From Sedimentibacter sp. (GTDB lineage: Bacteria > Bacillota > Clostridia > Tissierellales > Sedimentibacteraceae): 5,358 nucleotides of DNA. The stretch is from the NCBI GenBank assembly GCA_029256005.1, contig JAQSYS010000148.1, positions 1 to 5,358 on the forward strand. Reading direction: 5' to 3'. Of this stretch, positions 1-5,358 are shown in pieces. The position numbers were made by a program, and so were the translations under genes. The notes beneath the pieces are model-generated. The model made no database searches and was not told where the DNA came from. It saw only the letters and a list, made by a program, of their open reading frames with translations. Position 1 is the first letter of the stretch, and every line of letters begins with the position of its first letter.

Positions 1-1013
1 CACTATTAGGAATGCAGGAAATCAACGAAGAAAATATCAAGGAAATAAATGAAGCTTACTCCAGAAAAGAATCAGTAAGAGTAGAGATTTCGAAATTAAA
101 AAATTCATTAGAACAATTAATTCAAAGTATCATTAGAGTGGACAAGGAAATTGCTTTTGAAGAAAAAAGGCTTTCCATGATTTTAAATAGTAATGGTATG
201 GATGATGTAGATAACTTTAAAAATGCAGCACAATACAATGAAAAATATATTGAGTTAATTAACAATAAATCTTATAAAGAAGAAATCCTATATAAAATAA
301 TTTATGACGAAAGCTTTGAAGATTTATATGAAAAAACAAAATCATTAAATCATTATGAAGTTAAAAAAATTGATAAGCAAGAACATCAACTGAATATTTT
401 TAAATTCAATGAAGAAAAATCAAGATTATCTGAAGAAATAAACAATATTTTAAAAGAAATAGATGATATCGAAAAAAGTTCCAGAAGCCTTGCTGAAATT
501 GAAGAAGAAATTGATTTTTATGAAAACAAAATCAATACATTTAAAAGAAAAATCAAGATTGCTCAAATTGCAGGGGATAAAATTATTAAAATATCTGATT
601 CTATTAAAGGAGATTTCATGCCGCTTTTAAGAAAGTCAATTAGTGATAATTTTGCATATTTGACAAGCGGGAAATACAGTGATGTGATTATTGATGAAGA
701 TATGCATATTACTGTCGTTGAAGCCGAAGATAAAGAAAGAAATATAGAACTGGATAGCTTAAGCGGAGGAACATTGGATCAGCTTTATTTGTCTCTTAGA
801 GTAGGACTTGGAAATATACTAAGTGGCAATCAAAATATTCCATTAATTTTTGATGACAGCTTTGTTCAATATGACTCAAAAAGACTTAGAAATTCCATTG
901 AAATGCTTGCCAGAGAAAGTGAAAGAAGGCAAATCATTCTTTTTACTTGCCAGGAACGTGAAGCAGAGCTTGCTAAGCATATGAATATTAAATTTAATTA
1001 TATAAAACTGTAA
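1..1013 (+). CDS. SMC/YhaN-like AAA (ABC-type) ATPase, 5'-truncated by the window edge (C-terminal ~336 residues)
   Basis: The reading frame is open to the left edge (phase from base 3), so the gene begins outside the window. The ATG at 12 is not its start: it has no ribosome binding site and lies in a Glu/Lys/Ile-rich helical stretch. Counting from that Met, residues 1-55 and about 120-195 look like coiled coil. A globular ATPase half follows, with an ABC signature LSGGTLDQLYLSLR (about 250-263) and a Walker B strand IPLIFDD (276-282) followed by SFVQYD. The end of the domain reads QIILFTCQERE (307-317). This order, coiled coil then signature then Walker B, is that of the C-terminal half of SMC/Rad50/RecN/YhaN proteins, and the LSGGT-QLYLSLR plus DDSFVQYD combination is closest to YhaN. 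The Walker A motif should be in the missing N-terminal half. No CXXC zinc hook appears in the visible part. Known relatives work with a nuclease on DNA; that role here is inference. The stop overlaps the next gene's ribosome binding site, suggesting co-transcription. Confidence 0.85.
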   Translation, partial: LLGMQEINEENIKEINEAYSRKESVRVEISKLKNSLEQLIQSIIRVDKEIAFEEKRLSMILNSNGMDDVDNFKNAAQYNEKYIELINNKSYKEEILYKIIYDESFEDLYEKTKSLNHYEVKKIDKQEHQLNIFKFNEEKSRLSEEINNILKEIDDIEKSSRSLAEIEEEIDFYENKINTFKRKIKIAQIAGDKIIKISDSIKGDFMPLLRKSISDNFAYLTSGKYSDVIIDEDMHITVVEAEDKERNIELDSLSGGTLDQLYLSLRVGLGNILSGNQNIPLIFDDSFVQYDSKRLRNSIEMLARESERRQIILFTCQEREAELAKHMNIKFNYIKL

Positions 1014-1023
1014 GGATAAACTT

Positions 1024-1716
1024 ATGAAAATTTTTGCCATAGCCGATTTGCATTTTGATAGCAAAAAAGAAAAGCCAATGAATATATTCGGTGACAATTG
1101 GATCAATCATGAAGAAAAAATAGCTGAAAATTGGAGAGAGCAAGTTAATGAAGATGACCTCGTTCTAATTCCGGGCGATATTTCATGGGCAACAAAGCTT
1201 GATGAAGCAATTGATGATTTGCAAAGAATTGATGAACTGCCTGGAACAAAAATAATAGGCAAAGGAAATCATGATTACTGGTGGTCAACATCTAATAAAT
1301 TAGATAAGCTAGAGTTAAAAACTATTAAGTTTTTAAAAAATAACAGCTATGAATTTGATGGTGTTGTAGTTTGTGGCACCAGAGGTTGGGACACTATGGA
1401 GGAGCATTCAGAGGAGACAGCTTCAAATGAGAAAATATATTTAAGAGAGCTGAACAGGCTTAAAATATCTCTTGAATCTACAGTGAAAAATGAAAATGTA
1501 AAAATTGCTATGCTGCATTATCCCCCATTTGGCTCAGATGGACTTCCAAATGAGTTTTTTCAAATTTTAAAGGTGTTTAGGGTAGATGCATGCATTTATG
1601 GTCATCTGCATGGAGAGGAAGGTCACAGAAACGTGAGGGAAGGATTGATTGACCAGATATCAGTTCATTGTGTTTCAAGTGATTACATGGATTTTAAACT
1701 TAAAAGAATAATGTAA
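1024..1716 (+). CDS. Calcineurin-like metallophosphoesterase (COG1768-type predicted phosphohydrolase)
   Basis: This is a complete 230-residue protein with every metal-binding motif of the calcineurin-like phosphoesterase fold: DLH at 8-10, GD at 51-52, GNHD at 81-84, a lone His in LHYPP at 165, and GHLH at 193-196. The GDISWA and GKGNHDYWW contexts recall the small stand-alone predicted phosphohydrolases of COG1768 rather than the larger SbcD/Mre11 or YhaO exonucleases; I know of no defined substrate for that group. It should bind two divalent metals and cleave a phosphoester. No signal peptide or membrane segment is visible, so it is probably cytoplasmic. The start is well supported: AAGGA at 1012-1016 lies 7 bases upstream, and the first metal motif falls at residue 8 as usual. 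Only 10 bases separate it from the ATPase gene, and a terminator follows it, so it is the last gene of that operon. Family assignment is firm; substrate is unknown. Confidence 0.9.
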   Translation: MKIFAIADLHFDSKKEKPMNIFGDNWINHEEKIAENWREQVNEDDLVLIPGDISWATKLDEAIDDLQRIDELPGTKIIGKGNHDYWWSTSNKLDKLELKTIKFLKNNSYEFDGVVVCGTRGWDTMEEHSEETASNEKIYLRELNRLKISLESTVKNENVKIAMLHYPPFGSDGLPNEFFQILKVFRVDACIYGHLHGEEGHRNVREGLIDQISVHCVSSDYMDFKLKRIM

Positions 1717-1724
1717 ATAGATAC

Positions 1725-1750
1725 AGCAGATACTAGCAGTATCTGTTTTT
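1725..1750 (+). terminator. Rho-independent terminator after the phosphoesterase gene
   Basis: A perfect 7-bp inverted repeat, CAGATAC (1727-1733) and GTATCTG (1739-1745), flanks the loop TAGCA. It can be extended outward by a G-U and an A-U pair, and TTTTT (1746-1750) follows at once. It begins about 10 bases after the stop codon at 1716 and should end the ATPase/phosphoesterase transcript. An extra GATAC copy at 1720-1724 makes a short near-direct repeat (GATACAGCA / GATACTAGCA) that could offer a weaker alternative pairing. Confidence 0.8.
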
Positions 1751-1821
1751 ATTGATATAATAAGACAAAAATCAATAAAATAATCTGTGTATGAAATGTA
1801 AACAAACTATATGCTTGGCAC

Positions 1822-1850
1822 TTGACATAGAAACATATTTGAAGTATTAT
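1822..1850 (+). promoter_or_regulatory. Sigma-A-type promoter of tdh-kbl
   Basis: A perfect -35 box TTGACA (1822-1827) and a one-mismatch -10 box TATTAT (1845-1850) are separated by exactly 17 bases. Transcription would start near 1857, giving a leader of about 40 bases, too short for a T-box or a metabolite riboswitch. It sits between the upstream terminator and tdh, as expected for a separate transcription unit. This is a motif match only. Confidence 0.75.
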
Positions 1851-1883
1851 TTGTTTAAAGAAACGTTATTATTTTTGTAGGGG

Positions 1884-1890
1884 AAGGTGA
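1884..1890 (+). promoter_or_regulatory. Ribosome binding site that fixes the tdh start
   Basis: AAGGTGA, inside a purine-rich run from 1880, lies 5 bases before the ATG at 1896. The second in-frame ATG at 1905 (Met4), which would give an N-terminus closer to that of E. coli Tdh, lies 14 bases from this site, beyond the usual range. The start at 1896 is therefore preferred. Confidence 0.7.
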
Positions 1891-1895
1891 GTTAG

Positions 1896-2939
1896 ATGGA
1901 GAAGATGGATGCTCTAGTAAAGAAATATAGTGAGCCGGGTTTATGGCTTGAAAAAGTTGATATACCAATTCCTGAAGAGGGAGAAGTTCTTGTCAAGATG
2001 CATAAAACCTCAATATGCGGTACTGATGTGCACATTTATCTTTGGAACAAATGGGCACAGGACACAATTCCTGTTCCAATGACCATTGGGCATGAATTTG
2101 TCGGTGAAATAATTGAATTAGGAAAAGGCGTAAAGGATTTACATGTTGGAGACATTGTATCAGGCGAAGGACATATTGTATGCGGTAAATGCAGAAATTG
2201 TCTTGCTGGAAGAAGACATCTATGCAAAGACACCAAGGGTGTTGGTGTAAATAGAACAGGCATATTTTCTGAATATGTTGCATTGCCGGCATCAAACATT
2301 TGGCTTTGCGATAAATCATTGCCTGAAGAATTATACAGCATATTTGATCCATTTGGTAATGCAGCTCACACAGCGTTGTCCTTTGATGTGCTTGGTGAAG
2401 ATGTTATTATCACCGGTGCCGGTCCGATCGGCATTATGGCAGCTGCAATATCAAAATTTGCAGGAGCCAGATTTGTGGTTATAACTGATATTAATGATAA
2501 CAGATTAGAACTTGCAAAAAAGATGGGTAATTTTAGGACGGTAAATACAAGAAAAGAAAAACTGGAAGATGTAATGCTGGAGCTGGGAATGAAGGAAGGC
2601 TTTGATGTTGGAATGGAAATGTCAGGCAATGATTCTGCTCTAAATCAAATGATTGATAACATGGCACATGGCGGAAAGATTGCAATGCTTGGACTTCAAG
2701 AAACCAATACAGCTATAGATTGGAACAAAGTCGTGTTTAACGGTCTTCAGATTAAAGGTATTTACGGAAGAGAAATGTTTGAGACTTGGTACAAGATGCA
2801 GGCTATGATTAAAGCGGGTCTTGATGTTGCTCCAATTATAACTCACAGATATCATTATACTGAATTTGAAAAGGGTTTCGAAGCAATGATAAGTGGAACA
2901 TCTGGAAAAGTTGTCTTAGACTGGACTGAAAAAAAATAA
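1896..2939 (+). CDS. tdh: L-threonine 3-dehydrogenase (NAD+-dependent, zinc medium-chain dehydrogenase)
   Basis: Oxidises L-threonine at C3 to L-2-amino-3-ketobutyrate with NAD+, the first step of threonine breakdown to glycine. The 347 residues match E. coli Tdh (341) almost end to end, with a 3-residue offset at the start. The catalytic-zinc region is CGTDVHIY (Cys41) and GHE (His66, Glu67). Four structural-zinc cysteines lie at 96, 99, 102 and 110. SGEGH places His93 at the position of E. coli His90, known to be active-site linked. FDPFGNAAHTALSFD (150-164) leads into the Rossmann motif GAGPIG (174-179). Asp198 at the end of the second strand (ITD) fits NAD over NADP. KGIYGREMFETWYK (287-300) is a very characteristic Tdh segment and separates it from sorbitol or butanediol dehydrogenases. 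It has its own promoter, and kbl follows after 28 bases in the same operon. No key residue is missing. Confidence 0.97.
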   Translation: MEKMDALVKKYSEPGLWLEKVDIPIPEEGEVLVKMHKTSICGTDVHIYLWNKWAQDTIPVPMTIGHEFVGEIIELGKGVKDLHVGDIVSGEGHIVCGKCRNCLAGRRHLCKDTKGVGVNRTGIFSEYVALPASNIWLCDKSLPEELYSIFDPFGNAAHTALSFDVLGEDVIITGAGPIGIMAAAISKFAGARFVVITDINDNRLELAKKMGNFRTVNTRKEKLEDVMLELGMKEGFDVGMEMSGNDSALNQMIDNMAHGGKIAMLGLQETNTAIDWNKVVFNGLQIKGIYGREMFETWYKMQAMIKAGLDVAPIITHRYHYTEFEKGFEAMISGTSGKVVLDWTEKK

Positions 2940-2967
2940 ACTTATTAAAATTAAAGAGGAGGTTTTT

Positions 2968-4158
2968 ATGTTCACTGAAAATAAAAAATATTATTCTGAT
3001 GTATTACAGGAAATTAAGGATAGTGGACTTTGGAAGAATGAAAGAATAATAACAACACCTCAGAGTAGCAGAATTAACACTACAATGTTTAATGGTGTGT
3101 TAAATATGTGTGCAAACAATTATTTAGGGCTTGCTGATAATAAAGAAGTTATCGAAGCAGCAAAAAAAGCCTATGATTCATGGGGGTATGGACTTTCATC
3201 TGTTCGTTTTATATGCGGAACTCAAGATATACATAAGAAGCTTGAAGAAAAAATAAGCGAATTTTTAGAAACTGAAGATACAATACTTTATTCATCTTGT
3301 TTTGATGCTAATGGAGGATTGTTTGAAACTATAACTACAGAAAATGATGCAATCATAAGTGATGAACTTAACCATGCAAGCATAATAGACGGAGTAAGGC
3401 TTGCAAAGGCTAAAAAGTACAGATATAAGAACAACGATATGGCATCATTGGAAGAACAGCTTATTCAAGCAGATAAAGATGGTGCAAATATTAAATTAAT
3501 CGCAACTGACGGCGTGTTCTCTATGGATGGAATTATAGCTGATTTAAAGGGAATCTGCGACCTGGCTGATAAGTACAATGCACTTGTAATGGTTGATGAT
3601 AGTCATGCTGTTGGATTTGTTGGCAAAACTGGACGTGGCACACATGAATACAGAGGTGTGATGGGAAGAGTTGACATTATTACAGGAACTCTCGGTAAGG
3701 CATTAGGCGGAGCAAGCGGCGGATACACCAGCGGTAGAAAAGAAATAATTGATTTGTTAAGACAACGTTCAAGACCATATTTATTTTCTAATACACTAGC
3801 ACCAGCAATCGCCGGAGCTTCTATAAAGGTTTTGGAAATGCTTATGGAAAGCACAAAATACAGAGATAAACTGGATGAGAATACTAAATATTTCAGACAG
3901 GAAATTAAAAAAATAGGACTTTCAATAATAGAAAGTGAACATCCAATTGTGCCAATTATGCTTGGTGATGCTGTTTTATCACAGAAGATGGCAGAAAGAC
4001 TTTTGGAGAAGGGTGTATATGCTGTAGGTTTTTATTTTCCGGTAGTTCCAAAAGGGAAAGCAAGAATAAGAACACAAATATCAGCAGCACACACAAAGGA
4101 AGATTTGGATTTCGCATTAAATGCATTTAAAGAGGTCAAAGAAGAACTCGGATTGTAA
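2968..4158 (+). CDS. kbl: Glycine C-acetyltransferase (2-amino-3-ketobutyrate CoA ligase)
   Basis: A PLP-dependent alpha-oxoamine synthase that cleaves 2-amino-3-ketobutyrate with CoA to glycine and acetyl-CoA, completing the pathway begun by Tdh. The 396 residues align with E. coli Kbl (398) with matching numbering through the active site: His136 (LNHAS) stacks on PLP, Ser185 (DGVFSMDG), Asp210 and His213 (VDDSHAVGF), and Lys244 in TGTLGKALGGASGG forms the Schiff base. Arg368 in ARIRTQ is the expected substrate-carboxylate ligand. SVRFICGTQ (78-86) and ILYSSCFDANGG (106-117) favour Kbl over the related BioF, HemA and serine palmitoyltransferase, and the adjacent tdh settles the choice. AGGAGG at 2957-2962 lies 5 bases before the ATG, a strong ribosome binding site. 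No promoter or terminator lies in the 28-base gap after tdh, so the two genes form one transcript. Family use is as a soluble cytoplasmic dimer; in these bacteria the acetyl-CoA can yield ATP through acetate (inference). Confidence 0.97.
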   Translation: MFTENKKYYSDVLQEIKDSGLWKNERIITTPQSSRINTTMFNGVLNMCANNYLGLADNKEVIEAAKKAYDSWGYGLSSVRFICGTQDIHKKLEEKISEFLETEDTILYSSCFDANGGLFETITTENDAIISDELNHASIIDGVRLAKAKKYRYKNNDMASLEEQLIQADKDGANIKLIATDGVFSMDGIIADLKGICDLADKYNALVMVDDSHAVGFVGKTGRGTHEYRGVMGRVDIITGTLGKALGGASGGYTSGRKEIIDLLRQRSRPYLFSNTLAPAIAGASIKVLEMLMESTKYRDKLDENTKYFRQEIKKIGLSIIESEHPIVPIMLGDAVLSQKMAERLLEKGVYAVGFYFPVVPKGKARIRTQISAAHTKEDLDFALNAFKEVKEELGL

Positions 4159-4215
4159 TTACCTGGGAAATATTTTGACGAAATTAATAGAATATTAAGT
4201 AAAATTTTAATTAAT

Positions 4216-4243
4216 AAACTGCGTCTTCATTGGCGCAGTTTTT
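4216..4243 (+). terminator. Rho-independent terminator of the tdh-kbl operon
   Basis: AAACTGCG (4216-4223) pairs perfectly with CGCAGTTT (4234-4241). Two inner pairs (U-G and C-G) extend the stem to 10 bp around the 6-base loop TTCATT. The 3' arm runs into a T tract (4239-4243). It starts 57 bases after the kbl stop and precedes the next promoter, so it isolates tdh-kbl from the aminotransferase gene. Confidence 0.85.
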
Positions 4244-4264
4244 GTACAATAAACTTTTTAAAGC

Positions 4265-4293
4265 TTGAAAAACTTAAAGATAAAGGTTATACT
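4265..4293 (+). promoter_or_regulatory. Sigma-A-type promoter of the branched-chain aminotransferase gene
   Basis: TTGAAA (4265-4270) and TATACT (4288-4293), each one mismatch from consensus, are exactly 17 bases apart. The predicted start near 4300 leaves a leader of about 32 bases. That is too short for a T-box or leader-peptide attenuator, so any control by branched-chain amino acids would have to act at the promoter itself. Other -10-like strings at 4294-4299 and 4301-4306 lack a properly spaced -35 box. Confidence 0.7.
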
Positions 4294-4331
4294 TATACTA
4301 TATAATAATTATAAAATAAGGAGGCGCAAGA

Positions 4332-5354
4332 ATGGATAAAAAAGATATTAAATGGTCTGAACTTGGATTTAGCTACTTAAAGACCGACAAAAGATACATA
4401 TCACATTGGAAAGATGGAAAATGGGATGATGGGCAATTAGTGGAAGATAACAAAATTGCAATCAGCGAGGGTTCTACATGCTTACACTATGGACAAGAAT
4501 GCTTTGAAGGCCTAAAGGCTTATGGCACTAAAGACGGTGGAGTTCAACTTTTTAGACCGGATGAAAACGCTAAACGTATGCAGACTAGCTGTGAAAGAGT
4601 TATGATGCCTAAGGTTCCTGTTGAGAAATTTATCGATGCTTGTATGCAGGTAGTTAAAGCTAATGAAGCATGGGTGCCACCATATGGTTCAGGTGCTACT
4701 TTTTATTTGAGACCTTTTGTAATAGGCGTTGGAGATAATATTGGAGTTAAACCTGCACCTGAATATATTTTTGGTGTATTTGGTATGCCTGTTGGACCTT
4801 ATTTCAAAGGTGGAATGAATCCTGTTAACTTTACAACTACAGACGAAGACAGAGCTGCGCCACATGGTACAGGAAAAATCAAGGTTGGTGGAAACTATGC
4901 AGCAAGCTTGCACTCACATCACGATGCTGTACAAAAGGGATTTGCAGATTGTATTTATCTTGATCCTGCAACTCACACTAAGATTGATGAAGTTGGAGCG
5001 GCTAACTTCTTTGGTATCACTAAGGATGATAAGTTCATAACTCCTAAATCTACTTCTATACTTCCAAGTATAACTAGAATCTCTTTGATGCAGGTTGCTA
5101 AGGATTACTTAGGGATGGAAGCAATTGAAACTGAAGTTTATATTGATCAATTAGATAAATTTAAAGAAGCAGGCGCTTGCGGGACAGCAGCAGTTATTAC
5201 CCCAATAGGAGGAATTGAGCATAAAGGCAAATTCCATGTATTTCACAGCGAAACTGAAGTAGGCCCTGTAACAAAAAAATTATATGAGACTTTGTATGGA
5301 ATCCAAATGGGAGATGTAAATGCTCCAGAAGGATGGATATATAAAATACAATAA
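4332..5354 (+). CDS. ilvE: Branched-chain amino acid aminotransferase (class IV, PLP-dependent)
   Basis: Transfers the amino group between leucine, isoleucine or valine and 2-oxoglutarate. It serves as the last step of synthesis of these amino acids or the first step of their fermentation. The 340-residue length and motifs fit the longer group that includes eukaryotic BCATs and Bacillus YbgE/YwaA, rather than the ~309-residue E. coli IlvE. Visible motifs are HYGQECFEGLKAY (52-64), LFRPDENAKRM (73-83), YLRPFVIG (125-132), KVGGNYAAS with the Schiff-base lysine at Lys184, IDEVGAANFF with the PLP-ring-binding Glu220, ILPSITR (243-249) and GACGTAAVITP (281-291). The redox CXXC of human BCATs is absent at that last motif. 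AAGGAGG at 4318-4324 lies 7 bases before the ATG, firmly setting the start. The gene has its own promoter and is not in the tdh-kbl transcript; downstream partners are outside the window. Family is certain; the biosynthetic versus catabolic direction cannot be read from sequence. Confidence 0.95.
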   Translation: MDKKDIKWSELGFSYLKTDKRYISHWKDGKWDDGQLVEDNKIAISEGSTCLHYGQECFEGLKAYGTKDGGVQLFRPDENAKRMQTSCERVMMPKVPVEKFIDACMQVVKANEAWVPPYGSGATFYLRPFVIGVGDNIGVKPAPEYIFGVFGMPVGPYFKGGMNPVNFTTTDEDRAAPHGTGKIKVGGNYAASLHSHHDAVQKGFADCIYLDPATHTKIDEVGAANFFGITKDDKFITPKSTSILPSITRISLMQVAKDYLGMEAIETEVYIDQLDKFKEAGACGTAAVITPIGGIEHKGKFHVFHSETEVGPVTKKLYETLYGIQMGDVNAPEGWIYKIQ

Positions 5355-5358
5355 GATA

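Noticed and set aside
12..14. ATG at base 12 as the start of the ATPase gene
   Set aside because: The frame is open to the left edge with no stop, no ribosome binding site precedes it, and the protein would lack its Walker A half. The gene is truncated by the window, not short.
876..1106. Minus-strand open frame across the ATPase/phosphoesterase junction
   Set aside because: It covers both ends of two real genes and shows no recognisable domain, so it is best read as the complement of coding sequence.
1717..1895. Riboswitch, T-box or small RNA in the gap before tdh
   Set aside because: The gap is accounted for by a terminator, a promoter and a leader of about 40 bases. No other stable hairpin or conserved leader motif is visible.
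1993..2352. Antisense open frames opposite tdh (also 2036-2341, 2366-2629 and 2640-2855)
   Set aside because: They lie wholly opposite a fully recognised conserved gene, lack ribosome binding sites and promoters, and encode low-complexity Cys/His/Ser/Pro-rich strings typical of shadow frames.
4175..4205. TTGACG with a distant TAAAAT as a promoter just after kbl
   Set aside because: The spacing is 19 bases, both boxes are imperfect, and the terminator at 4216-4243 would stop the transcript at once.
4200..4209. Palindrome TAAAATTTTA as an operator
   Set aside because: It is a short A/T-only palindrome in an A/T-rich spacer upstream of the terminator. It is expected by chance and not near a promoter.

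Overview
The window is A+T-rich, all genes lie on the + strand, and each gene has a strong AAGGAGG-type ribosome binding site where one is needed. With the type of proteins encoded, this points to a low-GC Firmicute, most likely an anaerobic, amino-acid-using member of the Clostridia or Tissierellia. That placement is inference from composition and protein style; no marker gene is present.

Layout: (1) bases 1-1013 hold the 3' part of a gene for an SMC/YhaN-like ABC-type ATPase whose start lies upstream of the window. (2) Ten bases later, 1024-1716 encodes a compact metallophosphoesterase, apparently in the same transcript. This unit ends at an intrinsic terminator (1725-1750). (3) A near-consensus sigma-A promoter (1822-1850) drives tdh (1896-2939) and kbl (2968-4158). 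Together these encode the two-step route from L-threonine to glycine plus acetyl-CoA. This operon ends at a second intrinsic terminator (4216-4243). (4) Another good sigma-A promoter (4265-4293) with a short leader precedes a complete branched-chain amino acid aminotransferase gene (4332-5354), whose stop codon lies 4 bases before the window edge.

How the genes work together: Tdh oxidises threonine to 2-amino-3-ketobutyrate using NAD+. Kbl then cleaves this unstable intermediate with CoA, giving glycine and acetyl-CoA. The aminotransferase interconverts leucine, isoleucine and valine with their 2-oxo acids. Its position next to tdh-kbl fits an amino-acid-fermenting lifestyle, but it has its own promoter and no shared regulation is visible. 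The ATPase/phosphoesterase pair looks like a separate nucleic-acid maintenance or housekeeping unit.

I saw no tRNA, rRNA, CRISPR array, insertion sequence, riboswitch or clear sign of recent transfer. No intergenic stretch exceeds 180 bases. I do not think the window contains an undescribed system. The most open question is the function of the ATPase/phosphoesterase pair.
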